Part shown: one piece after another, positions 45,575-57,318 of the stretch
How positions within the stretch are numbered: position 1 is the first letter of the stretch
Layout of the letters: each line of letters opens with the position of its first letter
NCBI GenBank assembly: GCA_009763385.1
Contig: CM019823.1
Span: forward strand, 168,670,302 to 168,734,301
Direction of reading: 5' to 3'
Source: Coix lacryma-jobi var. lacryma-jobi
Taxonomy: Eukaryota; Streptophyta; Magnoliopsida; Poales; Poaceae
Length of the DNA stretch: 64,000 nt
Made by a program: the position numbers and the translations under genes
The notes under the pieces: model-generated
The model's input: only the letters and a program-made list of their open reading frames with translations
The model's database searches: none
What the model was told of the DNA's origin: nothing

Positions 45575-47105
45575 TCAAAGCAAAAACCTTGACTCATCGA
45601 GAGGCTTAGTGAAGATATCGGCTAGTTGTTTGTCGGTGCTCACATGACGAATTGCGATATCTCCTTTGATTTCGTGATCTCTCAAGAAATGATGTCGGAT
45701 GTCTATATGTTTGGTTCTTGAGTGACTCACTGGGTTGTTTGCAAGTTTTATGGCACTTTCATTGTCACACAAGAGTGGGATATGGGTAAAATGACATTCG
45801 AAATCATGAAGGGTTTGCCTCATCCAAAGTAGTTGTGCACAACATGCACCTGCTGCAACATACTCGGCCTCGGCTGTGGAAAGGGCTACACAATTTTGCT
45901 TTTTAGAACCCCAAGACACTAAGGAGCATCCAAGGAATTGACATGTCCCCGAAGTGCTTTTCCGATCTACTTTACAACCGGCATAATCGAAATCCGAATA
46001 GCCAAGTAGTTCGAACTTGGAGCCCTTAGGATACCACAAGCCAAGGTTTGGTGTGTGAACTAGATATCTCAAGATTCTCTTAACGGCCACTAGGTGACAC
46101 TCTTTCGGGTTAGCTTGAAATCTAGCACACATGCACACACTAAGCATAATATCGGGCCTAGATGCGCATAAGTAAAGTAGAGAGCCGATCATGGAGCGAT
46201 ATACCTTGATGTCCACGACTTTCCCTTCCTCATTGAGATCAAGATGTCCATTGGTTGGCATGGGATTTGATAGGCTTGGCGTTCACCATGTCAAACTTTC
46301 TCAACATATCATGGGTGTACTTGGTTTGGCAAAGAAAAGTCCCTTCCTTCAATTGCTTGATTTGAAAACCAAGGAAGAACTTGAGCTCACCCATCATAGA
46401 CATCTCAAATCTCTTAGTCATGATCCTACTAAACTCATCACAAAAAGATTTGTTAGTACTACCAAATATTATGTCATCGACATATATTTGGCACACAAAG
46501 ATATCTCCACTGACTTTATGAGTGAAGAGAGTAGGATCGGCTTTGCCTATTTCAAAGCCTTGTTTAAGCAAGAATTCCTTAAGGCATTCATACCATGCTC
46601 TAGGTGCTTGTTTAAGCCCATAGAGCACCTTTTGGAGCTTGAAGACATGGTTGGGGAATCTGGGATCTTCAAAACGCGGTGGTTGCTCAACATACACCAA
46701 CTCTTGTATAGGGCCATTGAGAAATGCACTCTTCACATCCATTTGATATAGCTTGAAGTTGTGATGGGCTGCATAGGCTAAAAGAATCTGAATGGCTTCA
46801 AGCCTAGCAACCGGTGCATACGTTTCTTCAAAGTCCAAACCCTCTACTTGAGTGAAGCCTTGAGCTGCCAATCTTGCCTTGTTCCTTTTCACCACACCTT
46901 CTTCATCTTGCTTGTTGCGGAAGACCCATTTGGTTCCAATAACATTGGTATTTGGTCTTTCCACAAGTGACCATACTTGATTACGCTCGAAGTTGTTAAG
47001 CTCTTCTTGCATGGCCATCACCCAATCTGGATCTCCAAGAGCTTCTTCTACCTTGAGAGGTTCCAAAGAGGAGACAAACGAGTAATATTGACAGAAATTT
47101 GCCAA
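45575..47105 (-). pseudogene. Element E pol: reverse transcriptase and RNase H
   Basis: 47105-46239 is open for 288 codons: DPDWVMAMQEEL, GTKWVFRNKQ, MDVKSAFLNG, KQAPRAWYEC and catalytic YVDDIIFGS (about 46470-46495). After a one-base shift at about 46250, 46261-45575 is open for 228 codons through the connection region and RNase H (YSDFDYAGCKVDRKSTSGTC, STAEAEYVAAGACCAQ, FLRDHEIKGDI, DIFTKPLDES). This is the most complete RT/RNase H in the window: one shift away from a continuous frame. Confidence 0.92.
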
Positions 47106-47119
47106 ATGAGAGTGTGTCG

Positions 47120-48409
47120 TTACCCCCTTTCAAAGACTCCCAAGGATGTTGTCAACGGTATGGTCCCGTTGAATAGTCTGCTTGAGCCTTGGATGATCAA
47201 TGGGTTCTCTGCTTCATCTTCTGCATCTTCTTCATCTTGCTCGAAGATGGGTTGTAGGTTCACTCCACGAAGTGGAGTGGTTGCTCCTGTCCTGGGAGTG
47301 CCCGGTACTGCTGGGCTCTGCCCGGCACCACCGGGGCCCGGCACTGCCGGGGTTGTGGCCGGCACTGCCGGGGACTGTATTTCACAAGTCCCAGTAGGGG
47401 CTTCATCTTGAGGACCATCCTGATCAGTAGCCTGCTGTTCTTGTGGTCTGATATCACAAATAGCTAATTGCTTGATTGCTTCGCAAGGTGGTTCCTCATT
47501 TCCTACAACAACTTCATCAACTTGCTCTACTTGAGAGCCGTTAGTTTCATCAAACGTCACGTCTATCGCTATCTCAACCTTGCCGGAGGCCTTGTTGAAA
47601 ACACGATAGGCATGCTCGTTTGATCCATAACCGAGAAGAAAACCTTCATCAACCTTGGATGCGAACTTGGAGGCTTTGGGCTTCTTGTTCAATATGAAAC
47701 ATTTGCACCCAAAGACTCTAAAGTACGACACCTTTGGCTTGTTACCGGTGAGCAGCTCATAGGAGGTCTTCTTTCTTCTCTTGTGGAGGTAGAGGCGGTT
47801 GATTGCATGGCAAGCGGTATTGACGGCTTCGGCCCAAAAGATGTCCGGCGTCTTGTACTCATCTAGTATCGTCCTTGCCATGTCAATGAGTGTTCTATTC
47901 TTCCTCTCCACCACGCCATTTTGTTGAGGGGTGTATGGAACTGAAAACTCATGCTTGATGCCCTCCTCATCAAGAAACTCTTCCACTTGGGTGTTTCGGA
48001 ATTCGGTTCCATTGTCACTACGAACTTTCTTGATGTTGAAACCGAATTCCCTTTGAGCTCTTCGTATGAACATCTTGACCTTCTCTTGCACTACACTCTT
48101 GTCATGCAAAAAGAATACCCAAGTGAAACGAGAAAAATCATCAACAATAACAAGACCATGTTTGTTACCGCCGATGCTAAGGTAGGCAACCGGTCCAAAG
48201 AGATCCATGTGAATCAACTCTAATGGATGTGTAGTAGTGTCATAGCTCTTTGGTGGGTGAGGTACGCCTACTTGTTTTCCGGCTTGGCAAGCTCCACATA
48301 CTCTGTCTTTCGCAAAATCAACATTGTTAGTCCTAGGATGTGGTTGTCTTTTTGAAGTTTGGCCAAGTTCCTCATCCCAACATGAGCTAGTCGGCGGTGC
48401 CATAGCCAA
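47120..48409 (-). pseudogene. Element E pol: integrase
   Basis: 429 codons open. CGACQAGK of the zinc-binding domain, then the catalytic triad HMDLFGP, SDNGTEF and NGVVERKNRT all in one frame, then SYFRVFGCKCFILNKKP and the RT linker with in-frame AVPG-type repeats from palindrome sequence (about 47290-47370). It is shifted against the upstream protease frame at about 48320 and against RT at about 47145. The triad is intact, so this domain could fold. Confidence 0.92.
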
Positions 48410-48831
48410 CCCATGCTAGATTTTGCCACTAAACAAGTCTCAAGTTTGGCTTCACTTTTGTTGAAATCAACTAAGTAAAGCTTCCCCTTCAAACGACCCG
48501 TAAAGACAATAGAGGAATCCTCCCTTCTAAAGACGTCCACACCCTTATCATTAAAGAGACAATTGAAACCCATCTCACACAATTGTGAGACGGATAGCAA
48601 GTTGTAACTCAACGAATCAACATGTAAGACATTAGTAATTGAATGCTCAAGTGTAATGGCTACTTTACCAAGTCCTAACACATCCCCCTTGGAGTTATCA
48701 CGGAAAATAATGTTTTCACTAGCATTTGAAGTTGGGGAATATGATGAGAACATACTCCTTTCTCCGATCATATGATTTGTACATCCGCTATCAAGCACCC
48801 AACTTGATCCACCGGAGGAGTATGCCTGCAA
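48268..48831 (-). pseudogene. Element E pol: protease and HHCC start
   Basis: 187 codons open from the end of gag: LDSGCTNHMIG active site (about 48765-48800), then SQLCEMGFNC and WLWHRRLAHVGM (about 48380-48415). Where A has TGA (6018), E has a sense codon. The frame leaves the family reading at about 48320, where integrase continues in the next frame. Confidence 0.9.
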
Positions 48832-48838
48832 AACAAGT

Positions 48839-51061
48839 TTAGTTCCTTGATTTAGGTCCCCAATTGATATTGGGGCCTTGCAAGTTAGTCACAATTATCT
48901 TAGGAACCCAAATAAACTTGTCGGTTGTCCTCTTGTTATCACCAACATATTTCGCAACAACTTTACCACTGTTGTTGTGTTCTAATATGTAACAAGATGA
49001 CATGCTCTTCCTTGGGGCTTCTATCTTGGATTGATGTGTCAACTTGTTCTTGGTCATCCAAATTGATTCCTTTGGTTTCTGAGATCCTTGCTTCGGGTTG
49101 GGCACCTGCTTGTGCTGTGTGTGAGACTGAGCAGAAGGGAAACTGGTAGCCTTCCCTTTCTTGGGGCACGGCACTGCCGGCCTGGGGGCAGCACTGCCGG
49201 GGCCCGACACTATCGCCTTCTAGCGCGGCACTGTCGCGGTCTATGCAGGCTGAACTGTACCAATCTGACCCTTCTTCTCAAACCTCACACACTCATAGCC
49301 ATTCACTGTGCTCACAAGGCATTTCAAAAGGAGCCAAGACTAATGGAAGAAGGAGATGACTCAAGTGTGGGAGTCACCATCATCGGACAAGTTGTTGAAT
49401 AGCCTTGGTGAAGGAGATGACTTTTGAAATGCTATTGTCGCTATCTTCTCATCTTCTTCACTTGAGGTTTGTGCGGTTGAGTCCCATTCATGTCCAACGT
49501 GAGCTTCTCCCATGTATCTCTTGTTGTGCTTCTTGTAAGTGGCTCTATCATCTTTCTTGCCCTTGTTGAAATTGTTGTCCTTCTTCTCATGTGGGCAATG
49601 TGCTATGAAATGATCGGTGCTACCACAATTGTAGCAAGTTCTCTTTTTCTTGTTTGGAAACCTTCTCTTCACAAACTTGTATCCTTCCTTCTTGAGCCCC
49701 TTGCGGTATCTTCTCATGAATAGAGCTATATCTCCTATTGCTTCAAATTCTTCACCTTCACTTCCACTTTCACTTGAGGATGATGTGATGTCCTCTACTT
49801 CTATTTTCTTCTTTTGTTGCTTGGGCTTGCTTGTAGAGGCTTGCTTGCTTGATTTTGCTTTGCTCGATGTTGCTTGCCTTGTTGGTTTGCTAGCCTTGAG
49901 TGCCACATCCTTGATTTTCATCCCATCTAGCCTAGCTTGCAACTCCCCAAGCTTCCTTCTTTCATTTGTCTCTTCTCTTTGCATGTCAAAGGTGATGATC
50001 CTCCAAGCACATCACTAGGTGTGAATTGCTCAAACTTCTTCTTGTATCTAATCAATGTCACTACGGTCTCATTCCTTGGAGAGTATGCTTCCAACATGAT
50101 CTTCACAACCTTGTGATCATTGATTTCACTACCACCTAGCCCTCTAATCTTGCCAACAATGACCATCAATCTATCAAACATCTCTTGTGGACCTTCACCA
50201 TCACAAATCACAAACTGGTTGAGCTTAGCCATCAACAAGTCAATCTTGGATTGCCTCACTTTGTCAACTCCCTCATGAGCAATATGCAAAGTGTCCCAAA
50301 TCTCTTTTGCAACCTCAACTCCCATGACCTTGTTGTACTCATCACCATCCAAAGCACTAAGTAACACACTAGTGGCTTGGGCATTGAGATGAATGTTGCG
50401 GAATTCATCTTGAGTGGGGTTCTTCGGGATCAACCGGTGCTTCAAGTCCATTGTGCACTATCTCCCAAATACCTGGATGGAGACCAATAAGATAGGTCTT
50501 CATAATGTGCTTCCACTTGGCAAAGTTAGTCCCATCGAAATGAGGTAACTTGCCCACGGGCACATTGATGAGAGGCCTAGAATCATGGTTAGTCATAGTA
50601 GAATAGTTAAAGGATACGGCTCCATATGACTTCTTAGTCTCCTCCTTCTTCTTCTTGTTGTCCTTGGGGAGATAGAAGATGTCATCGTCTCCATCTTCGG
50701 TGCTACTTGAGTCATCACTCAAGTTCACACTCTTCATTGCTTGGAGCTCTTCCTTCTTCTTCTTTTCTTCTCTTCTCTTGGCTCTTTCTTCTCTTCTAAA
50801 CTTTCTCTCTTCTTTTCTTTGAGCCTTCTCTTCTCTAACTTTGAGAGCTGCTACATCTTCTCTTGCTTTGGCTCTTGCTTCTCTTCTCAACCTTCTTTCT
50901 CCTTTCTTTCTTCTTGCGAGCTCTCCGGCCGACACATCCAATTGAGGAAGTGTCCTTTCACTTGCTGTGGAGGCACTTTCGTTGCTGCTAGTGGTGTGCA
51001 CTTCCACTTCGAGTGTGGGTTGCACAACACTAGCGTTACCCGTTCCTTCGTCGGTGGCCAT
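48839..51061 (-). pseudogene. Element E gag (broken, internally deleted)
   Basis: The ATG is at 51061 (MATDEGTG). 51061-50405 is open: Ser/Thr-rich N-terminus, then a long Arg/Glu-rich coil (about 50740-50930) and KLPHFDGTNFAKWKHIMKTY. 50451-49927 carries the capsid region. 49984-49361 carries the basic stretch and zinc knuckle CYNCGSTDHFIAHC (about 49600-49640). Downstream of the Ser/Asp stretch, the ~740-bp coiled-coil part present in A (about 4580-5310) is gone. Its place is taken by a short patchwork including an inverted copy of ~28 bp (about 49330-49362). The C-terminus follows at 49210-48839. Confidence 0.87.
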
Positions 51062-51096
51062 TCTCTCGCACGGTGAAGTGCTGCATGAGAGACCAG

Positions 51097-51110
51097 GCTC
51101 TGATACCACT
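51097..51110 (-). other. Primer binding site of element E
   Basis: On the minus strand AGTGGTATCAGAGC directly follows the 5' LTR, identical to A's. Confidence 0.9.
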
Positions 51111-52382
51111 TGTAAGGACTTGTGTGGCCTAAAGGGGGGGGGTGAATAGGCCTGTCAAAAATCACAGCTCAAAACTTAATTAGATAGGCCCGGCACTACC
51201 GCTCTGTGCCCGGCACTGCCGCTCCCCGGCACTGCCGGCCTCAGCCCGGTACTATCGCGCAGAATACTTCCTGAGCCTGCAATTCAAAATCCAGCCACAG
51301 CAAACCGAATCTATATGAATGGAAATGCTACACTAGGTTTCCTGAATCAGCAGAACCAACTCTATCAAGCCAAATATGTAGTATGAAGTAGATTGGGCCA
51401 AACCCTAGAATCTATCATAAGCTCACAAGTATGAGATATGAAACCAAGTAAGCACATGAGACAAGTGATTTATCCCGTGGTTCAGCTCGCCACCAAGGCT
51501 TGCCTACCTCCACGTTGTTGAGGTTCACTTAGGTCATGAGCTTTGCAACTCTTCCTCGTTCTCAAGTCAAGGAACTGAATCCTTGAAGTGAGGGGTAATA
51601 ATACTAGTTGCACGAGTGATTACAAACCTCCCAAGGCTGCCACACAAGTTGGCTAGCTCAAGGGCGATGCCTAGCCGGCTAGGGTTCCAAGAACCCAAGA
51701 GTAATAGAAGCAAATCCACCGGCTATGGCTCAAATCAAGTGCTCTAGGGAGTAGATCTCAGCTAGGGCTTCTCTTTGGTGAAGGTTTGAGCCTCTAACTC
51801 ACTTGGAATCAATGGGAATCGAAGATTAGGTGAGAGAGAGCTTGGGAGCCTTCAATGGGGAGAGGAAGCCTTGTCTGGAGGTAGGAGAAGAGTTATGGTC
51901 GTGGGTGACCGTTGGGGTGGCAGGAAGGTAGTGTAAATACCCCTGCCATCCAACGGCTGAAACAAGTCACGGCAGTGCCGGCCTTAGCCCGGCAGTGTTG
52001 TGGCCCGGCACTGCCGCGCCCTGGGCGGCACTGCCGCGCCTACCAGACAGACAGAGATAGATCAGAATTCTGTGCAGCTGTCTTTGGTTAGAAATAAGGA
52101 TGGCTTGGGTTGGTTTGAGCACATATCATTCAGCCATAACAGTATATTTGCATTCCCCCTTGATAGTACGGCAATCCTATAACTCAAATACATAAGAAAA
52201 AGCTCGTTGTAGCACTTTGAGTCTGGAACCAATGAAATAACGTATGAGGGGTCCACCAACACATATGCATCATCCTTTCTTATTATCAACCTGCTTGTCA
52301 TCTGGTAAATCTCATTAGTTCTTCAATCATGATGTGGTCATTATCACCAAAACCCACAACTTAGGGCTTGATTGCACTTATA
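51111..52382 (-). repeat. Element E 5' LTR
   Basis: 1272 bp. In + orientation TGTAAGGACTTGTGTGGCC...GATTGCACTTATA; the last two bases should be CA and have decayed to TA. Palindrome clusters at about 51190-51260 and 51968-52042. Same length as the reassembled 3' LTR. Confidence 0.92.
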
Positions 52383-53948
52383 GGGTCTGGAGGCGCTGAT
52401 GCAATGCGAGGTCGAACGGTGGCCCGGAGCGCGACTTGATGCAGGAGCTCGGGGACGACCGTGGCTGACACCGGTTCGGTTGAGCACGGCAGGACGGGCG
52501 TCGGGCGGTGGTTGACGACGCGCTCGGGGACGATGCGACGCCGCGCACCGCTGGGACGCTCGACGCCACGACGCGCCTCGGCACCAAGCGGAGGAGGCAC
52601 AACGGAGCGAGGGTCGACGACGTCCTGACGAGCCGCCGAGGTGGTCGGCGTGGCTGTGGCGCTGTGCGACCGGCTGGGGCGGTGATGGGAGAGGAAGGTG
52701 ATGTCGGCGTTGCGAGGCCCTCGGAGCGAGGCCGTTCGCGTGGCTCGCCGTGATACGTGCACGCTTGCGTTGGCATCGTGGACGTTCGGCGGCATGGAGA
52801 AGCTCGGCTGAGACGAGGTGGAGCCGCAGGGGAGCCGATGTCGGGGCGGTGGACGCGGCGGAGCTCCAGCTTGGTGCGGCAAAGCAGAAGGGACTCGGAC
52901 GCGGGCGACGTCACGGCGTTGCGTGGCTGACCGGCGAAAGAGCTCGATGGCGGAGCGCAGAGGCGAGGTCGTTCGGGCATAGTCCTCTCACGTCTTGAAT
53001 CCTTCGCCTTTCCGGCCATAACGAGGCCAGTCAGCGGCGGTGGCTCGGGGAGAAGATGGGCGGTGGCCTGGGGAGAAGAGAGGAGCGACGTCGATCAAGA
53101 AAAGAGGAGAGGGAAGGAGTGGCGGCTGCAGGTTCTATATGCGCCAAGCTAGGGCTTTGAAGTGTGGGCAATGATTTTCGACGTCCGTGCCTGGGGTGTG
53201 ACATGCGGCGCAGTTCTCGTGGGGGAGCAGGGAATCGCGGGCGCGGGGCTTGCCCTCCTGGCGGCGGCGGCGCAAGCCTGGGGGGGGGGGGTAGGCGAGC
53301 TCATCCTAGGGTTCGGACACAGGTTAGCGGCAGCGAGCCGTCTGGGCCGCGCGTGCGAGCGGCCCATGGTGGTGTGCGCGCGGCCTTGGTGGGGTGAGAA
53401 AGGAGAGGAGGAGAAGTGGTGGGCCGGCCTGGCTAGTCCGGCTGGGCCAAGGGGTGCGCTGGGCCAGTAGAGAGGGTGAGCAGCCTGCATGGGAGAGAGG
53501 AAGGAGAGGTGGGCCAGCTGGGCCGAAGCCCATTCGGTAGGGATAGAGAAGGGAGTGTTTAGGCCCAAGGAAAAGAAGAGTCTTCCCATTTTTTGACTAG
53601 GGTTTCAAGAATTTGACTTAGACTCCATAGGGGGAAATGTAAGTTCCGAATATATTTTGGAAAACAAAGGAAAAGGGGTCTCCTCTGAGGTATGATGATT
53701 ATGACTCAGGGTCGGGAATAAGAGAAAGATCGAGAAAGGTATCAAGAAGAATGAGAGGAAGTTGCTATGGATTTGTGCTCTCCAACTCTAGACTTAAGTT
53801 TGTAAAAAGAGTCTCCGACAAACTCCTACAAGCATTACTATATGAATGCAACAATTTATTTGTAAATTGTTCCTAGTTCAGCTAACGACTACGTGCTCCA
53901 CACAATCACAGAAAAATTTTAAAAAGTCCGAATTTTTGGGTTGTCACA
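52383..53948 (-). repeat. Probable gypsy LTR piece (minus strand)
   Basis: The right edge at 53948 is, on the minus strand, TGTGACAACCCAAAAATTCG, a typical LTR start of grass gypsy elements. Following it in that sense: AT-rich U3 (53600-53930), ATATAGAACC as possible TATA (about 53130-53143), then a GC-rich, proline/arginine-coding leader-like stretch (52383-53120). A poly-G run sits at about 53281-53290. The long minus ORFs here (52378-53019, 52361-52882) are compositional and resemble no family. E interrupts it at 52382; the rest may be 1-1038. Confidence 0.5.
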
Positions 53949-53991
53949 CGCGTGGAGCAAGAGGGCCGAGCGGACATGGCTACTAGAAAAG

Positions 53992-55782
53992 TGAAGTGCA
54001 TTCGCCCCATTGTGGGTTTTGGCTATTTAATGACATCAAATTAGGGACTAATGGATTTATAAAAAGCATATATGCAGGTGTTAGTCCTTAGAAAGATTTG
54101 AACTGTTGAAGTCTCGTGAATAAAGCACGTTGGATACAATTGGACATAGATACCTAGCTCGAGTGGTGGTTTAAAAGTTTGATTTTAAACTTGAGTTATA
54201 GGTAAGCCGGACTATCAAGAGGGTCACAAATTAGGTTTGGCTAGATGTGGAGAAACGTGCTCAAATAGACTAACTAAAGTTTGCTTGAGAGACACCGCCA
54301 ACACGAACACATAGAGGTAAATTTGTGTGGTCGGTAGTACCGACCATGGGGTGTCGGTAGTTCCGACCACGGTTGCTCTGCGTGATGCTCTAACAACCTC
54401 TCTGTGTAGATTCGAAAATGGCCTGGCGGTAGTACCGCTATAGGGCCGGTACTACCGACCCTCGGTGGTACCGACCCTGGCCGTTAGCAAGTCAGTTTTT
54501 GGCATCTCTCTGTAGACTCAAAATGACTTGGCGGTAGTACCGCTATAGGGTCGGTACCCCCTGGTCGGTAGAAAGGCAGATTCGCAGGGCTCTCTGTGTT
54601 GGCTCGTTTTTGACTTGGCGGTAGTACCGCCATAAGTCGGTACTACCGACCCTGGTCAGTAGTTACTACTCTCCGGGTCCAAGTCTCTTTCTTTCTTCGG
54701 AGCTCTCTCTGTGTGCGCCGATTTGGCCTGGTGGTAGTACCGCCATAGGGCCGGTACTACCCGCCTCGTTGGACCACTAGGACCTGAGCCGGTAGTTGAC
54801 TTTAGGTCAGATCCAGATCTTGCGACCGTTAGTGACTGGTCGGTACTACCGACCATGGGTGGTCGGTACTACCGACCAGCCTCGGGACTGGGAGTATAAA
54901 TAGCTCTCCTCTCTTCGTTTGACGGTTACCCACTGATTCCACTCACTTATTGCGACCTAACTTCAGACAAAAGCCTCCAAGCATTGACTCCTCCCCTTCT
55001 CTCTCTCCCCCTTTGCTCCTAGATTCACTTACTTGCAAGATTTGAGCTAGGGAGTGAGTAGAGAAGTTGAGATTAGAGTGGGAGCCCGTCGATCTACGAC
55101 TTGAGCCTTGGGTTTCTGGCCATTTGCGGCTACTTTGTTTGTTGTGCTCTTACTCTTGAGCTTCTTTAGCTCTAGCCGGTTAGGTGTTCTTCGTGGTAGC
55201 CCGTATTGATTCATTTGTGAGGGCTTCTCTGTTTGTTTACCCCATGTGAGTTTTTCTAGTGGAGAAACTAGTAGTAGTCCTTTGTGGGTTGCTTGAGTGA
55301 GGCTAAGAGGTGAAATAGACTCCGACCTTTGTGGTCACCTCAACAACGGGACGTAGGCACTTCTTAGTGGATTGACCGAACCTCGGGATAAATCGCTGTG
55401 TCCCGTGTGCTTGTTGTTATCTCTACTTTGTATATTACTTGTGTTTCTTCCTCTCCCTATCTCTTTCTTAGGTTGAGAAGGCTTGATCCACACCGTGGAA
55501 AGCACCAAGGCTTGGTAAGGCTAGAATCGTTGTTTATCATCTTAGGGAAGTGAGGTTCATCTTGTATTACATTCATAGCTCACTTACATTGGATTGTAGT
55601 TTATCCTTAGGATCCCGGTAGTGCCGTTTGTTTGTGTCGGTAGTACCGGTGTATCACACCCGGTAGTACCTACCCAAACAAACCGGCAACACCGGTTGTT
55701 TGTCTAACTATAATTCTAGTTTGTGAGTTTCAGATTGTCAAAAATCACCTATTCACCCTCCTCTAGGCTGATTAGATCCTTT
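53992..55782 (+). mobile_element. Solo LTR F (Sirevirus-type copia, third family)
   Basis: 1791 bp, from TGAAGTGCATTCGCCCC to GATTAGATCCTTTCA, flanked by AAAAG (left) and AAAGG (right), an imperfect target copy. Its start resembles family 1 (GTGGGTTTTGG, then TGACATCAAATTAGGG). Its end carries CTATTCACCCTCCTCTAGG. Palindromes CGGTAGTACCG cluster at about 54330-54890, directly before TATAAATAG (54895-54903), and again at about 55613-55695 near the end. No primer site or gag follows 55782, so it is a solo LTR. Confidence 0.82.
54895..54903 (+). promoter_or_regulatory. TATA box of solo LTR F
   Basis: TATAAATAG right after the palindrome cluster, followed by a C/T-rich leader (CTCTCCTCTCTTCG). 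Position fits the U3/R border of a Sirevirus LTR. Confidence 0.75.
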
Positions 55783-56210
55783 CAAAAGGGATGTGTCCAT
55801 CACTACTCATTGAACGCACACATGCTGTATAATAATTTGGGCCCCAGCCGCATACGGGGCTGTCTGGTTGGAGGTCTGGACAACTTGCGTGGAAAAAATT
55901 GTCTGAGAGTTAGTTGAAAAGTGATGATTTTTGCCTTGCCAGACAAGTCTAAATATCCTTTTGGTTGGAGGCCTGTGCTTCAAAACACTAACAGGTACAA
56001 GAAACATGTATAATATTAATGTGTAATTAAGGTGTATGATAAACATAAAATTTATAGTTTGACTCAAATAAATAGATGATTTAGATAATGTTATTTTCTT
56101 TTCTCTGCATATGTTTTAGAGATTACTCCAGTAATAAGTAACAGCGACAAAGTATTTGTTCAAAAAAACTGTCTAGTGATTTATAGATCCGTTCACGGAC
56201 ATAAAGCAAC
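55783..56210. other. Spacer between F and G, possible DNA-transposon remnant
   Basis: No gene. GGGGCTGTCTGGTTGGAGG (about 55856) and CTTTTGGTTGGAGGCCTG (about 55957) are phrases of the kind found at the ends of grass MITEs and hAT/Harbinger elements, but terminal repeats and target copies could not be paired. Confidence 0.25.
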
Positions 56211-56946
56211 TGTTGGAACACACTTGCCCGACCCCCGCACTCGTGCAGGGGAAAGAGCGAAGGCGGCCAAATGTCGGATGAAGTAGCGAAGGTAAAACGG
56301 AAGTGGAGGGTGCTCAAATTTCCCTTCCTGTCGTCCTTACACTGTTCATCCCCTTGGTATTTATAGGGAATGCCAAGGGGCGCGGGCCAAATTACAAAAG
56401 GGTACAGGAAAGATTCCTCGCCTCCGCGCAGGGAGGAAGGGCAAAAACGTACATACACAGCTGAAGCGGAAACCCTACAGTCACACTCCAGCGCGCCGCC
56501 ACCTGGCCCTTGTTCACCTTCGGGGAGAGGTCGGGCGGTCTTGACCTTCGGCCGCGCTCGGCCTTTGGGCCCGCGCACCTCCGCCATCTGCCGCCGACCT
56601 CCGGCTCTGCTTTCCTCCGGGAAGAAGAACGAAGGTTTAACCTTCGGCCGTGCTCGCCGGACCTTCGCTTCGCTTGCCTCTGGGGCGACGCACACTTGCC
56701 GCTTGCCCGGACCTTCGCTTCGAGCGAAGGTTGCGTCGTGGTTCAGCGAAGGTTCTTTGCAGTGCGACCGTCGCCTTAGACCTGCACGGAAGCACAACAA
56801 AGCGTCGAGGGTTGACCCCGCATCCGGGGGTCAGGGTAACGTCTCCAACAGGGGAGGGACCTCGCAAGCACACAAGGCGTTTACGCGAGGGCTAACTTCG
56901 AGCACCGTTTGGGCGGCGGTTCTGCCGAGGGTCCCTTCCCCCAACA
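56211..56946 (-). repeat. Element G 3' LTR
   Basis: 736 bp with TGTTGGAACAC...CCCCCAACA in + orientation (TGTTGG/CCAACA ends). On the minus strand TATAAATACC (about 56355-56366) is a good TATA box, ~150 bp from the LTR end. U3 is rich in GACCTTCG and CGAAGG phrases. Directly right of it, on the minus strand, AACGAGGGGCTAC is the likely polypurine tract. Confidence 0.85.
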
Positions 56947-57318
56947 GTAGCCCCTCGTTGTCTTGGATCTAAAAGAACGTGTTTAGGCCCAAGCAGCGCC
57001 TTTTAATGGGGACGAAAACGGGGCCCTCGGCAGCGACGCCCGCGGCTGCTTTGGGCTGGGCCGTTGTGGTGTTGTTTATACTATTGAAGCCTGTTTCGTT
57101 TTTTGCGCCGCGTTCTTTTGGTTGTCGTGCCGACTTCGTCGGGCGAGGGGCTTGTCTCCCGGCCTATAAATAGCACGAGTAGGTGGGGAGCTTTGATTGT
57201 GCTCTTTGTTGCTATAGCCATCCTGCTGTTGCAATTTGCTTGTAGCGAAGGTTTGTTTGAGCTTGTCTGCGAGGGTTGAGACGGCGTTCGTTGTTCGGTA
57301 GTGTTAGCAGTTGAAGAG
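56947..57318 (+). promoter_or_regulatory. Promoter and leader of the G antisense gene
   Basis: On the plus strand TATAAATAG at 57165-57173. No ATG occurs between it and the ORF start at 57319, which would give an uninterrupted leader of about 115-120 nt if transcription starts ~30 bp downstream. The direction is opposite to the element. Between the LTR and the TATA box nothing else is recognised. Confidence 0.65.

Larger units (their letters stand above)
1039..52382 (-). mobile_element. Element E: Ty1/copia (Sirevirus-type) retrotransposon, family 1, hosting A and D
   Basis: Minus-strand LTR retrotransposon. Its 5' LTR is 51111-52382, and its 3' LTR is 1039-1619 plus 30263-30953 once element A is set aside. 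Both LTRs come to 1272 bp. Without A and D the element is about 11.4 kb. Order in its own sense: LTR, iMet-type primer site, gag, protease, integrase, RT, RNase H, third ORF, polypurine tracts, LTR. LTR ends are TGTAAG...CTTACA; the outermost base pair at 52381-52382 has decayed to TA. No convincing target duplication was found (GTCCC at 1034-1038, GGGTC at 52383-52387). It is the oldest layer of the nest because A and D lie inside it. Confidence 0.9.

Noticed and set aside
52361..53019. Long minus-strand ORFs (173 and 213 codons) that could be a host gene
   Set aside because: GC-rich, Pro/Arg/Ser-rich compositional frames that overlap in several frames. They lie in what looks like an LTR leader and show no family motif.
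55856..55975. A complete MITE between F and G
   Set aside because: Phrases typical of MITE ends are present, but no matching inverted termini or target copies could be paired.
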